The notes: generated by a model not told the origin, from the sequence alone. Counted from the stretch's first letter, positions 18,024-27,393 are shown. The stretch is 64,000 nucleotides of DNA from AV80 sp035536995 (GCA_035536995.1 DATLNB010000054.1:32306-96305), one strand, 5' to 3'. Made by a program: numbers and translations.

Positions 18024-20273
18024 ATGAAGAAGTTCGCCTTTATCCCGCTGATCGCCGCCCTGGCCGTTTTTGTTTCGTGCCAAAAACAGCAAACTGAAGA
18101 AGAACGCCGGGCTGAAGTCGAGCGGCAGGTGCAGGATCGTCTCGCGGCGGAGCGGGTTGAAGCGGAGAAGCAACGACTGGCGCAACAACAGCGCGATCTG
18201 GAGGCGCGGGAGAAGGCAATTGCCGATCGCGAAGCGACCCCTTCGACGATCACGTCAGTGGAAGAAACGGCCGACGAATCGGTGGACACGGACGAAACCG
18301 AAATCCGGACGAAGAAACGCTCTCCTGCCGCTTACGGAATGTTTTATCAGAAGCTCGAGTCGCACGGCGACTGGCGAGAAACTGAGAGTTACGGTTATGT
18401 TTGGCAACCGCGTGTGGCCGAGGAATCGCGTGACTGGCGTCCCTACACCGAGGGTCGGTGGGTTTATAGCGATGCCGGGTGGACGTGGGTTTCGGATGAG
18501 CCGTTTGGCTGGGCCACCTACCATTACGGGCGATGGGTGCGGCTTCGCCGGGTCGGCTGGGTCTGGGTGCCTGGCGTTCAATGGGGCCCTGCGTGGGTTT
18601 CCTGGCGCACGAGCAAGGATTACGTCGGCTGGGCGCCACTCCCGCCCGAAGCGCGATTTGACCGCCGCCACGGGATCCACAATTGGGCGGACAATTATTA
18701 CGACATTGGCCCGGATCAATACGCATTCGTCTCGAGCAACGAATTTGGCTCCGAACATGTGCGCCGGGCGATTGTTCCGTCCGAGCGCAATATCACGATC
18801 GCCGTCGAGACTACGAACGTGACTCGAATCACGTTTGCCAATACCAGGATCGTAAATGAAGGGCCGAGCTACGAGGAACTCCGTTCCAGAGGTCCGCGTC
18901 CGATCCAGCGTCTTCGCCTCCGTTGGCAGCGGGATGCGGACACGGAGCAGGCCCGGATCGAGGGTGACGAGCTCGAAGTGTCGGCTCCACGCATTACCGA
19001 GGTGCGTGAATTCCAGCGCCCGCGCCGCGTCCGGGAACGCGTCGTTGACGTGAGCATCGAGAACGGTTGGACCGCCATAACGGACCGCTCAGCGGCGGAC
19101 CGCGCCCGAACGAAATTCCAAACCGAAGCAACGCCACCTCCAAACGCTCCGTCGAAACGTTTTGTGAAACCGGAAGAAACGGCCACAACGACAAGCTCAC
19201 CTGCGCCGGCTTCGACTGCTGCCGCAACCGCGGCGCAAACGCCCGCGTCGGCGAACCCAACGCCGGCAGCTTCGAGCCCTTCGCCGGTGAGTACGCCTAA
19301 GCAATCGCCGAGCGCATCGCCTGAGGCCAGCACAACGTCCACCACAAAACCGTCGCCGAGCGCATCTCCTGCCGCGAGCGCAACCTCGACCGCAAAACCG
19401 TCGCCGAGTGCGTCGCCTGTGGCCAGTGCAGCATCGTCAGCAAGACCGTCGCCGAGTGCGTCGCCCGTGGCGAGCGCAGCATCGTCAGCAAAACCGTCGC
19501 CGAGTGCGTCGCCCGTGGCGAGCGCAGCGTCGTCAGCAAGACCGTCGCCGAGTCCAACAGCTTCCAGTTCGGCCACCGCCGCGACCGCGAGCCCAACGCC
19601 AGTTGCATCGCCACGAACGCGGCCCTCCGCCTCGATGGCGCCGCGCGCAACACCATCCATCGCGCCGCTGGCCTCCGCCACGCCAGTGCCGACCGTCCCG
19701 GCAGCCAGCCCGAAAGCCGCAGCTTCGCCAACCCCGGTGGCGAGCCCGTCTGTGCCTCCGGTAACCCGCGTCCGTCCTTCGCCCTCGATCGCGCCACGAA
19801 CGAGTCCCGCACTAACGCCGGTTACGACGCCCGCCCCTGCCGCGTCCACGCCGCCAGCTTCGCCGCCGATTCAGCGCCGAACCCCGCCGCCGGCCAGTCC
19901 CGCTGCGAGCGTCCCGGCAATTACACCGGCACCGTCCATCGCTCCAAGCGTGCCCCCGACGACCCCCGCAACCCGGGCGAGCATAGCGCCACGGATCCCG
20001 CTGGCGACGCCCGCTGCTACGCCAGTGACCACGCCCGCAACGGCCGACGCTCCATCAGCGCCACCGAACGTGCCCCGACGAATGCCGCCGCGCATGACAC
20101 CGCCGCCAGTTACCACCCCGCCGGTCGATACTCAGCCATCAACGGCGACCACACCGGACCCGGCGGCCGCGTCGGCACCCGCTGCGCCTGAGGATCGCGC
20201 GCGCAATCGTCGGCCCCGCGTTCCTGGCGAGACCCCAACGCCAACGCCTGAGACGTCGACCCAGCCGAACTAA
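18024..20273 (+). CDS. Large lipoprotein with coiled coil, DUF6600-like Trp/Gly-rich domain and Pro/Ala/Ser tail
   Basis: ATG 18024 gives 749 aa with a lipoprotein signal (AALAVFVS-C). Residues about 25-75 form a Glu/Arg/Gln coiled coil. A Trp-rich domain follows (YGYVWQPRV, DWRPYTEGRW, GWTWVSDEPFGWATYHYGRW in pieces, VQWGPAWVSWR, YVGWAPLPP), which resembles the DUF6600 family of FecR-linked or envelope proteins. From about residue 370 to the end the protein is low-complexity Ala/Ser/Pro/Thr, including a 48-bp tandem repeat. The tail could span the periplasm or peptidoglycan. Function is unknown; the long tail probably acts as a spacer or linker. Confidence 0.82.
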   Translation: MKKFAFIPLIAALAVFVSCQKQQTEEERRAEVERQVQDRLAAERVEAEKQRLAQQQRDLEAREKAIADREATPSTITSVEETADESVDTDETEIRTKKRSPAAYGMFYQKLESHGDWRETESYGYVWQPRVAEESRDWRPYTEGRWVYSDAGWTWVSDEPFGWATYHYGRWVRLRRVGWVWVPGVQWGPAWVSWRTSKDYVGWAPLPPEARFDRRHGIHNWADNYYDIGPDQYAFVSSNEFGSEHVRRAIVPSERNITIAVETTNVTRITFANTRIVNEGPSYEELRSRGPRPIQRLRLRWQRDADTEQARIEGDELEVSAPRITEVREFQRPRRVRERVVDVSIENGWTAITDRSAADRARTKFQTEATPPPNAPSKRFVKPEETATTTSSPAPASTAAATAAQTPASANPTPAASSPSPVSTPKQSPSASPEASTTSTTKPSPSASPAASATSTAKPSPSASPVASAASSARPSPSASPVASAASSAKPSPSASPVASAASSARPSPSPTASSSATAATASPTPVASPRTRPSASMAPRATPSIAPLASATPVPTVPAASPKAAASPTPVASPSVPPVTRVRPSPSIAPRTSPALTPVTTPAPAASTPPASPPIQRRTPPPASPAASVPAITPAPSIAPSVPPTTPATRASIAPRIPLATPAATPVTTPATADAPSAPPNVPRRMPPRMTPPPVTTPPVDTQPSTATTPDPAAASAPAAPEDRARNRRPRVPGETPTPTPETSTQPN
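19299..19538 (+). repeat. Five tandem 48-bp coding repeats (16-aa unit)
   Basis: Within the lipoprotein tail, a 16-residue unit of the form (K/R)PSPSASPxASxxSxx repeats with an exact 48-base period starting at 19299, 19347, 19395, 19443 and 19491, then decays. Later copies are almost identical at the DNA level while the first two have drifted, which suggests recent unit duplication. Copy number is a likely site of length variation between strains. Confidence 0.85.
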
Positions 20274-20286
20274 CACCGCGTAATAT

Positions 20287-22989
20287 TCAAAGGTCTTTCG
20301 CGTGTCGCTGTTCCATAAGCGAGCGCGCATAGGCCAACGTATCGATAGCGTCCACGCTCTTGTCCCGGCGGATCGCCTTGATTCGCGGGAACCGCAAGGC
20401 AAGACCGCTCTCGTGCCGGGTGCTTGGCTGGATCGAGTCGAATGCGATTTCCAGAACGGTGTCTGGTTTTACCTCGCGATAACGACCGTGGTTCGAGATC
20501 GTTTGTTTTTTGAAATGTTCGGTCAGGTCCGCGATCTCTACGTCGGTCAATCCACTGTAAGCTTTTCCGATGGTGAGAAGCTCTCCCGTCTTCTCATCGC
20601 GAACGGCGAAAGTGTAATCACTCAACACATGGTTGCGCTTGCCATGGCCCAGCTCAGCCGCGACCACGACAACGTCCAGGGTCGCGAGCTCTTTCTTTAA
20701 TTTGAACCAGAACAAGCCGCGCCGCCCGGGCGAGTAAAGGCTCGCCGGGTCCTTTACCATCAGGCCTTCGTTAAATCGGCGGCGCGCGAGCTGAAAGGCG
20801 TTCTCGATTTCGTCGGCGGAATGCGCCGGATAAACTTCCGCAATTTGAATCCCGAGAGGCAATACTACGGTGCGCAAAGCTTCGCGGCGCTCGCGCAACG
20901 GCCGGCGCAGGAATGACTCCCCATTGAGCCACAACAGGTCGAATGCGACGAACACAACCGGCACGTCCGCCGATGCCGCGGCGAATAGGTCCGAGCCTTC
21001 GTTCTTTCGGCCAAGCCGCTTTTGCAGGTCGAAGAAGGTCAGCTTCTTTCCGTGCTCGAAAGCCATGATTTCGCCGTCGAGAATGACCTCGGCCACAAAC
21101 CCCCGGGCGTGCTCCGCCAGATCATGGAATTGGTCTGTCATCCGGCGCAAATCGCGCGAGAAAAATTCGACCCGGTCGTGACCGCGGTGAAGCTGAGCGC
21201 GGATGCCGTCGAACTTATCTTCGACGTAAACGGTCTTGTCTTCACCTGGTTCAGCGAAGCGCGCCCAGATCGCTTCGGCAGTCGGCTCCGGGCTCGCCAG
21301 CATGCTTTTGATCGGGCGAAAAAGAGAAAGCTCCGCGGTTTGCAATGCGCCTTTTGCGGCGAGCGCAGCTGTTTCTCCGAGGTCGCCCAGCAGCATGTTG
21401 GCTTCCTTGACGTCATCCAGCGGGACCGAAAACGCGGCCGCGATCGCTTCCTCGACGAGGCCCTCGCGTAACCCGATTCGCAAGTCGCCCGTCAGGATTT
21501 TTACGACATACTGGCCCTCGCGAGCAGACAAACGGGCAAGCCGCTTCTGGAGCGTTTCGGTTTTCCCCAGTGGCCCCCGGATTTTGTGAAGAGATTCAAA
21601 AAGCTCGCGAGATTCTCCCAACGTAAACGGCTCGGGGTGGGTGCGTCCCTCGAGTGCTTCCAGCGCGGTTTTTCCCGCGTCACCATGCGAGCTCGCCATC
21701 CGGCGGAATTCGGGTTCGCCGACTTTCGTGGCGCCGAGGAGGGCGCGGTGTATGACCGCCCATCCGGCCTGCACCGTTCGCAGGTCGCTTTGCGGGAATG
21801 GTTTTCCGGTGAAATAGACCGTCGCGATCGGAAGCTGCATCGTGTCCAGGGTCCGCAGGTAACCCGCGAGCAATCGCACCTTTTCCAACTTCGCGGGCGT
21901 AGCCGCAATTTGCTCCCCGATTTCAGCAAAGGCGTAAAACTCGGATCCGGTAGCGGCGGCTGGACGGGCCGCGTCGAGCTGCGCTCCCGCGGTGATGCCC
22001 CGGGCAGTTTTCCCTACGAGCGTCAGTTCCATCTGGTTCTCCTCGCTCAGAGCCCACGCTTCGATTCCCCGTTCCCGCAAATCGCGGGCGAATTCCGCCG
22101 CGAAGCCGTGCAGGGTCAGGACGCGCTTAGGTTTTACCAGCTCGACGTACCGAATCAGGTCGGGGTAATCCGCGTGATCGGAAAGGGGGAAGGCCGCATC
22201 GACCTGATATCGATAAATTGCGCCCGGATCGACCGCCCAGCCGCTGATCATTGCGACCCTCTTCTCGGGAATTTTCTCCAGCATCCGTGACCGGTTCGTA
22301 CTCGGCGGACAGATAAGAACTTTGCCCGCCACGTCGTTCGCCTGGTAACGCTCGTACTCGCAGAAGGCCTGGCCGAATTGTTCATAGATGCGCGTCATCC
22401 GATGAATCGTACCGTGCAGCATCGGTTTAAGGTCTGCGCCGGCCAGGGCGCAGAGGATTTCCTGGGCCTTGCCTAACGAGTACCCAAGCAGCACTGGCAC
22501 CGCTCCCGCATCGAGCGCATCCCGGCAAAACGCGACGATGTGCGCAACCACTTCCTCCGTGGGAGGGAATCGATAACGCGGCAGACCGAATGTGGTCTCC
22601 ATGATCAGAGTGTCTGCCTGCCGCCATTCCGCCACCTCGGCCGAGCGTCCATGGCGCAATTTGAAATCGCCAGTGTAGAGGAGAGAATCGTCGCTTGTTT
22701 CCAGGAAAAACTGGGCCGACCCGAAGATGTGCCCGGCCGGGAGCAGGGTCACGTCCAGGCCGCGGACGGTTGTTTGCTCTCCGAAGTTGAGGACATGCTC
22801 GTGCCGTTCGCCCGGCATCCGTGCCTGCATCAGGCGCGCGGTTCTCTCGGAGACGATAATCTCGGCGTGCGGCGCGATATGGTCGCTGTGGGCGTGGGAA
22901 ACGAAGGCGAAGGGCTTTGGGTCCCACGGGTCGAGCCAGATCTCCTGGCTCGGAAGGTAAACCCCCCGGTCGTAACGAACTTCAATCAC
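20287..22989 (-). CDS. Fusion of metallo-beta-lactamase-fold DNA exonuclease and ATP-dependent DNA ligase
   Basis: The 900-aa protein starts with GTG 22989. Residues 1-340 are a metallo-beta-lactamase/beta-CASP-type nuclease: SHAHSDH (31-37), the metal-binding GH in PAGHIFG, GDF (107-109) and DHAD (271-274). Residues about 350-900 are a complete ATP-dependent DNA ligase: nucleotidyl-lysine motif DKFDGIR with K592, motif III region LDGEIMAF, motif IV GLMVKDP, motif V FKLKK, and an OB-fold end. In many bacteria the 'ligase-associated DNA damage response' exonuclease and ligase are separate neighbouring genes with an Lhr-type helicase. Here the two are one polypeptide and the helicase is not in the window. 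The likely role is DNA end processing and sealing in repair. Confidence 0.93.
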   Translation of the reverse strand: MIEVRYDRGVYLPSQEIWLDPWDPKPFAFVSHAHSDHIAPHAEIIVSERTARLMQARMPGERHEHVLNFGEQTTVRGLDVTLLPAGHIFGSAQFFLETSDDSLLYTGDFKLRHGRSAEVAEWRQADTLIMETTFGLPRYRFPPTEEVVAHIVAFCRDALDAGAVPVLLGYSLGKAQEILCALAGADLKPMLHGTIHRMTRIYEQFGQAFCEYERYQANDVAGKVLICPPSTNRSRMLEKIPEKRVAMISGWAVDPGAIYRYQVDAAFPLSDHADYPDLIRYVELVKPKRVLTLHGFAAEFARDLRERGIEAWALSEENQMELTLVGKTARGITAGAQLDAARPAAATGSEFYAFAEIGEQIAATPAKLEKVRLLAGYLRTLDTMQLPIATVYFTGKPFPQSDLRTVQAGWAVIHRALLGATKVGEPEFRRMASSHGDAGKTALEALEGRTHPEPFTLGESRELFESLHKIRGPLGKTETLQKRLARLSAREGQYVVKILTGDLRIGLREGLVEEAIAAAFSVPLDDVKEANMLLGDLGETAALAAKGALQTAELSLFRPIKSMLASPEPTAEAIWARFAEPGEDKTVYVEDKFDGIRAQLHRGHDRVEFFSRDLRRMTDQFHDLAEHARGFVAEVILDGEIMAFEHGKKLTFFDLQKRLGRKNEGSDLFAAASADVPVVFVAFDLLWLNGESFLRRPLRERREALRTVVLPLGIQIAEVYPAHSADEIENAFQLARRRFNEGLMVKDPASLYSPGRRGLFWFKLKKELATLDVVVVAAELGHGKRNHVLSDYTFAVRDEKTGELLTIGKAYSGLTDVEIADLTEHFKKQTISNHGRYREVKPDTVLEIAFDSIQPSTRHESGLALRFPRIKAIRRDKSVDAIDTLAYARSLMEQRHAKDL

Positions 22990-23053
22990 GGCACAAAATC
23001 TACGCGGTCAGCCGGTCTTTGACATCTTCGCGCTATTCCCGTTTCCTTAGCCC

Positions 23054-23605
23054 GTGAAAACAGCTGGTGTCTGGGTCCTCTTCATGGCGATCGCAAGCAC
23101 CCTTTGCGCGGCGCCCCCTGTAAAGATCCTCACCAAAGTGGATCCTTTGCCAGTTGCGCTGAACGGCGATTTTGAATTTCGCAAAACGAAACTTTTCCAC
23201 CTGACGGAGACGCCGCCGAAAACCAAGCGTTCTCTCTTTTCCTCCTCGGGATCGAACAATGCCGGCGTCGCCGAGGCCTCCCTCGGATTCGAACGGACTT
23301 ATCGCCTGCACGGCGCCATCTCGAACGCGGACAAGTACCAGCGATATGGCAATTACTTTGATTTCTTCTGGCGGGCAAAGCGTCCCGCCGACATCACCGT
23401 CCGTCTGGAGTATCGGCAGGAGAAGCTTCGTTCATTCGTTCAGGCGCGTGAAATCTCCTATGCGAATGCCCGGGGCAATCTCAAGACCGAGTTCGCGATC
23501 ATCGGCGACGATTACTTTCAGGATGGCCGGGTCACCGCCTGGCGCTGTCTACTGATCGAGCACGGAAAGATCGTGGCGGAAAACCGGTCGTATCTCTGGG
23601 AATAG
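23054..23605 (+). CDS. Secreted protein of unknown function
   Basis: GTG 23054 gives 183 aa with a signal peptide (hydrophobic VWVLFMAIAS, cleavage near LCAA). The mature part is beta-rich with alternating polar and aromatic residues (YGNYFDFFWRAKRPADITV, LRSFVQAREISY, WRCLLIEHGKIVAENRSYLW). I do not recognise a family, but the layout is that of a small periplasmic beta-sandwich. It lies between the divergent ligase gene and the STAS operon and is probably its own unit. Confidence 0.7.
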   Translation: MKTAGVWVLFMAIASTLCAAPPVKILTKVDPLPVALNGDFEFRKTKLFHLTETPPKTKRSLFSSSGSNNAGVAEASLGFERTYRLHGAISNADKYQRYGNYFDFFWRAKRPADITVRLEYRQEKLRSFVQAREISYANARGNLKTEFAIIGDDYFQDGRVTAWRCLLIEHGKIVAENRSYLWE

Positions 23606-23675
23606 GAGGGGGGCTAGCCGATCCGCTCGCCTCCGGTTGACAGTCCCCCCTGCAACCCTGTAATTTTCCCTCGCA

Positions 23676-24191
23676 GTGCAGTCGTCAATCCAAGTCGGGG
23701 TAAACGGCGATGCCGTTTGGGTGAAGGTCGAGGGCAGGGGCAGCTTCCTCAACAGCGGCAACCTCAAGGAATTTACCCGGGAGATGGTCAATCGCGGTTA
23801 TCGAGAATTCGTGGTTGATCTGGAAAAGTGCGCCATGATGGATTCTACCTTCATGGGAACGATGGCCGGCGTGGCCCTGCGTTTGAAGGAACTTGGCCAG
23901 GGGCATCTGCACGTCGTCCATTGCGGCGAGCGCAGTCGCAGTCTTCTGACCGGGCTCGGGCTCGACCAGATTTTCGAGATCCACAGCAACGGGACCGCAG
24001 CGCCGCAATGCGAGTTACTCAGGGGCGAGAGAAATGGCACTCCTCCCACCGACCAGAAAAAGCAGGTGAACGCGGACATGCTCGATGCCCACCAGGCGCT
24101 CTGTGATGCCGCGCCCGAAAACATCTCCAAGTTCAAAGATGTCCTCGACTACCTGAAACAAGACCTCCATCACGAGACGCCGTCGAACTGA
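23676..24191 (+). CDS. STAS-domain protein (anti-sigma factor antagonist type)
   Basis: The 171-aa protein has a STAS domain over about the first 110 residues: the conserved loop CAMMDSTFMGTMAG carries the serine normally phosphorylated in SpoIIAA/RsbV proteins (Ser in DSTF), flanked by FVVDLEK and HLHVVHCG strands. A 60-residue C-terminal extension (DMLDAHQALCDAAPENISKF in part) is helical and unusual for the family. The start is GTG 23676. It is followed after 15 bases by a GAF-PP2C phosphatase, the expected enzyme for reversing phosphorylation of such a protein. A kinase partner (RsbW-like) is not in the window. Confidence 0.88.
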   Translation: MQSSIQVGVNGDAVWVKVEGRGSFLNSGNLKEFTREMVNRGYREFVVDLEKCAMMDSTFMGTMAGVALRLKELGQGHLHVVHCGERSRSLLTGLGLDQIFEIHSNGTAAPQCELLRGERNGTPPTDQKKQVNADMLDAHQALCDAAPENISKFKDVLDYLKQDLHHETPSN

Positions 24192-24206
24192 TCGTCCCCG
24201 CGGCGC

Positions 24207-25643
24207 ATGTGGCCAATCGTTTTCCTCGGCCTCCTCATCGCGTCGCTTGCGGGATGGGCCTTCACCTGGTGGCAGCAGCGCATCCGTATCCGGCAGCTGG
24301 AGCGGTCGAAGGAGGAAATCCAAATCGAAGAGACGCTGGTCTTCGATTTTCTTCATGGCCTCGGAGAGGCCTTTACCGAAACAATCCGCGCAGCCGATCT
24401 GCACCGGCTGATCGTGGAAGGGGCCGCCCGGGTCCTGGATGCGCAGGGCGGGGCACTTTACATGATGGAGCGGGCCGGCGGAAAACTGGCGCCGGCCTTT
24501 ATCTCGAAAGGATCCCCGCCTTTTATCGACGTTCCTACCGAGGTCCTGCAGCAGGCTGCGATTGATTCGACCACCCTGGAAAACTACCTCCGGCTCCATG
24601 CCATCGCCCCCGGGGAAGGAGTCATCGGGCGGATCTGGCAGACTCGCGAGCCGATCCTGTTGACTGATCTCGCGAATGCGCCGGAACTCGCCGGCTTACG
24701 GGGGACCTCGTTAGGCGCAGCTTCAGTAATGGTTACCCCCCTCCTTTACGGGAAACAAAACATGGGTGTGCTCGCGCTTGGCAACGGTCCGTCTAGCCCT
24801 TCCTTCACCCCGAGCGATTTCATTGTCTTCAAATCCATCGCCGAGCAATCCGCGTTCGCCCTCTACAACGCGATTATCTATTCGGAGGCCAACGAGAAAA
24901 AACGGCTCGACCACGATCTGGAAATTGCCCGCGACATCCAGCGCATCCTTCTCCCGAGCGAATCCCCGGTCATTCCGGGATTCGAGATCAGCGGGATCAA
25001 TATCCCGGCGCGACACGTGAGCGGCGACTATTTTGATTATCTCGATGTTGATAGCGACAGGCTCGGTGTCGCCATCGCGGACGTTTCCGGCAAGGGCGTC
25101 CCCGCCTCCATCATCATGGCCATTTGCCGCAGCGTGTTGCGCAGCCAGGCCGCCGGAAACGCCTCCCCCGCCGAGGTCCTTCAAAAGGTGAACCGGCAGC
25201 TTTATCCCGACATCAAGGAGGACATGTTCATCAGCATGGCCTACGTGATTCTCGATCATGCCAATGGGGGAATTACCCTGTCTCGCGCCGGGCACGACGC
25301 CCCGATCGTTTTCGACAGCGCGACCGGCGCGGCTTCGCCGATTAAGCCCCCCGGAATGGTCCTCGGAATTGACAGTGGAAGCGTGTTCGATAGGATAACC
25401 GGCGACTTCGCGCTCACGCTCAACCGGAACGATTGCCTCCTTCTCTACACGGATGGCGTCACTGAAGCGCTCGACGTAAACGGAGACGAATTTGGCCCCG
25501 ACCGGATGATGGATTGCATACGCGCGAGCGCGCCGGAAGGGGCGCCTGCGATTATCACCCGGTTGATCGACGAGTTAAGAACTTTCGTCGGCGCCCAGCC
25601 GCAGAACGACGACATCACTTTGATCGCTATTCGCAAGACATGA
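24207..25643 (+). CDS. Membrane-anchored GAF-PP2C serine phosphatase (RsbU type)
   Basis: The 478-aa protein begins with one transmembrane helix (IVFLGLLIASLAGWAF) and a short coiled coil. A GAF domain follows (about 45-215, with GEGVIGRIWQ and ITDLANAPEL-like features), then a SpoIIE-type PP2C domain with SGDYFDYLDVD, IADVSGKGVPAS, SRAGHDAPIV, LLYTDGVTEA and NDDITLIAI. It would sense a small ligand or redox state through GAF and dephosphorylate the STAS protein encoded just upstream. Its last codon overlaps the grpE start (ATGA), tying it to the chaperone genes. Confidence 0.93.
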   Translation: MWPIVFLGLLIASLAGWAFTWWQQRIRIRQLERSKEEIQIEETLVFDFLHGLGEAFTETIRAADLHRLIVEGAARVLDAQGGALYMMERAGGKLAPAFISKGSPPFIDVPTEVLQQAAIDSTTLENYLRLHAIAPGEGVIGRIWQTREPILLTDLANAPELAGLRGTSLGAASVMVTPLLYGKQNMGVLALGNGPSSPSFTPSDFIVFKSIAEQSAFALYNAIIYSEANEKKRLDHDLEIARDIQRILLPSESPVIPGFEISGINIPARHVSGDYFDYLDVDSDRLGVAIADVSGKGVPASIIMAICRSVLRSQAAGNASPAEVLQKVNRQLYPDIKEDMFISMAYVILDHANGGITLSRAGHDAPIVFDSATGAASPIKPPGMVLGIDSGSVFDRITGDFALTLNRNDCLLLYTDGVTEALDVNGDEFGPDRMMDCIRASAPEGAPAIITRLIDELRTFVGAQPQNDDITLIAIRKT

Positions 25644-26215
25644 AAAAAATCCCCGTAACCGAACCTGACGAGGAAAAAAAAGAACCGCCCTCGAGCGAGG
25701 AAGCGCCCAACGAGCGTACCGACGCTTCTACGGCCGACGGGAATGAGTCGGAGCAGCCTGATGATGGCTCCGAAGGTTTGCAGGCCGACCTGGAACGCTT
25801 TCGCGATCTTGCTCTTCGCAGCCAGGCAGACTTCGAGAATTTCAAGAAGCGCTCGGCTCGCGAGAAAGAGGAAGCGATCAAGTACGCCAACACTTCGCTT
25901 CTCGAGCGGCTCGTTGCCATCGTGGACAACTTCGAGCTCGGGCTCGAAGCGGCACGGAACGAAGGCGAGAAGTCTCCCGTCTTTTCCGGCATGAGCATGG
26001 TCCATAAGCAGCTCATGGATTTTCTCACCGATAACGGCCTCCAACCGATTGATGCCGCCGGACAGAAATTCGATCCTAATTTGCACGAAGCGATTGCGCA
26101 CGAGGCGAGCGATGAAGCTGCGGAAGGAACCGTCATTCGTCAGACCCGGCGCGGGTATCGCATGAAGGATCGGCTGCTCCGGCCGTCGAGTGTGGTTGTC
26201 TCGAGCGGCTCATAG
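25640..26215 (+). CDS. grpE: Nucleotide exchange factor GrpE
   Basis: GrpE releases ADP from DnaK in the Hsp70 cycle. ATG 25640 (within the ATGA overlap with the phosphatase gene) gives 191 aa: an acidic disordered N-terminus (EEKKEPPSSEEAPN), a long helix around LERFRDLALRSQADFENFKKR, and the beta-domain with FDPNLHEAIAHE and the closing VIRQTRRGYRMKDRLLRPSSVVVS. Its stop codon TAG at 26213 lies in a short palindromic sequence. dnaJ follows 29 bases later; dnaK is not in the window. Confidence 0.95.
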   Translation: MKKIPVTEPDEEKKEPPSSEEAPNERTDASTADGNESEQPDDGSEGLQADLERFRDLALRSQADFENFKKRSAREKEEAIKYANTSLLERLVAIVDNFELGLEAARNEGEKSPVFSGMSMVHKQLMDFLTDNGLQPIDAAGQKFDPNLHEAIAHEASDEAAEGTVIRQTRRGYRMKDRLLRPSSVVVSSGS

Positions 26216-26240
26216 GTCATATAGGACCTATCCGACCTAT
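26212..26240. repeat. Palindrome ATAGGTC...GACCTAT overlapping the grpE stop
   Basis: ATAGGTC (26212-26218) and GACCTAT (26234-26240) form an inverted repeat around ATAGGACCTAT (26221-26231), itself a palindrome. The left arm contains the TAG stop of grpE. The sequence does not match CIRCE. It fits the pattern of short dispersed repeats placed at gene ends in this window. Confidence 0.6.
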
Positions 26241-26244
26241 ACCG

Positions 26245-27387
26245 ATGCCGACCGAGAAGCGCGATTATTACGAAGTGCTTTCCGTCTCGCGGGGCGCCAG
26301 CGAGGAGGAGATCAAGCGTTCCTATCGCAAGCTTGCGGTCAAATATCATCCGGACAAAAATCCGGATGACCCCCACGCCGAAGAAAAATTCAAGGAGCTG
26401 GGTGAAGCGTACGATGTCCTGAGCGACGCCGATAAGCGTGCCGCCTACGATCGCTTCGGCCACGCTGCGTTTGCCCAGGGCATGGCGGGGCGGGGCGGCG
26501 GGTTCCATGATCCCTTTGATATTTTCCGCGAAGTTTTCGGGGGAGGTGGCGGTGGAGGCGGAATCTTCGAAACTTTCTTCGGAGGCGCCGCAACCACGGA
26601 TCGCGAGGGACGGCAACGCGGATCCGATCTGCGGTACGACATGCAAATCACGCTCGAAGAGGCGGCCTTCGGCGTGGACAAGGAAATCGAGGTCCGGAAG
26701 CTCGATACCTGCGCCAAATGCAACGGGTCGGGCGCAGAGCCCGGTTCGCGGACGATCAACTGCCCGACCTGTGGCGGCCGCGGCCAGGTAATCAGCTCGC
26801 GCGGTTTCTTCCAGGTTTCGCAAACCTGCCCGCGTTGTCGAGGCGTGGGTCAGATCATCGAAAAACCATGCCGCACTTGTGATGGCGAAGGGCGGATGGA
26901 GAACAGCAGCCGCATCAAATTGAAGATTCCGGCCGGGATTTCCGATGGCTCGCGTCTCCGTTCCTCCGGTAATGGCGAAGCCGGAATTCGAGGCGGCCCG
27001 GCCGGCGATCTCTACGTCGTTATACACATCAAGGAACACACGATCTTCCAGCGAGAGGACGACAATCTTTATTGTGAAGTGCCGGTCTCATTCACCCTGG
27101 CCGCGCTCGGCGGCGAAATTGCAGTGCCGACTCTTGAAGGCAAAGCCAGTCTCAAGGTTCCGGCGGGAACTCAGAGCTCGCAGGTCTTTAAATTGCGTGG
27201 CAAAGGCATTACCAACGTGAACTCGCGCGATCGCGGCGACCTGTTTGCCCGTCTTCTGGTCGAAGTGCCCACCCGTCTAAACAGTGAGCAACGCCAGAAG
27301 CTGGAGGAATTCGCCGCCCTTTGCGGAGACGAGAATTCTCCTTTGCACAAAAGCTTCTTCGAGCGCGCCCGCGACTTTTTTGGTTAG
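26245..27387 (+). CDS. dnaJ: Chaperone protein DnaJ
   Basis: The 380-aa protein has a J domain with the HPD motif (35-37), a Gly/Phe-rich linker (GGGGGGGIFETFFGG region), and four CXXCXGXG zinc motifs (CAKCNGSG, CPTCGGRG, CPRCRGVG, CRTCDGEG). The C-terminal substrate-binding domain contains the family's LKVPAGTQSSQVFKLRGKG-type closing motif. It stimulates DnaK ATPase and delivers clients. It follows grpE in the STAS-PP2C-grpE-dnaJ-rsmE run, with rsmE starting 6 bases after its stop. Confidence 0.97.
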   Translation: MPTEKRDYYEVLSVSRGASEEEIKRSYRKLAVKYHPDKNPDDPHAEEKFKELGEAYDVLSDADKRAAYDRFGHAAFAQGMAGRGGGFHDPFDIFREVFGGGGGGGGIFETFFGGAATTDREGRQRGSDLRYDMQITLEEAAFGVDKEIEVRKLDTCAKCNGSGAEPGSRTINCPTCGGRGQVISSRGFFQVSQTCPRCRGVGQIIEKPCRTCDGEGRMENSSRIKLKIPAGISDGSRLRSSGNGEAGIRGGPAGDLYVVIHIKEHTIFQREDDNLYCEVPVSFTLAALGGEIAVPTLEGKASLKVPAGTQSSQVFKLRGKGITNVNSRDRGDLFARLLVEVPTRLNSEQRQKLEEFAALCGDENSPLHKSFFERARDFFG

Positions 27388-27393
27388 CGTTTC

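Noticed and set aside
18869..19849. 326-aa minus-strand open frame
   Set aside because: It is the antisense shadow of the repetitive Ala/Ser/Pro tail; Gly/Ala-rich repeats like these arise from the 48-bp unit.
26216..26244. CIRCE heat-shock operator before dnaJ
   Set aside because: The sequence is a different palindrome (ATAGGTC/GACCTAT) and does not match the TTAGCACTC-type CIRCE arms.
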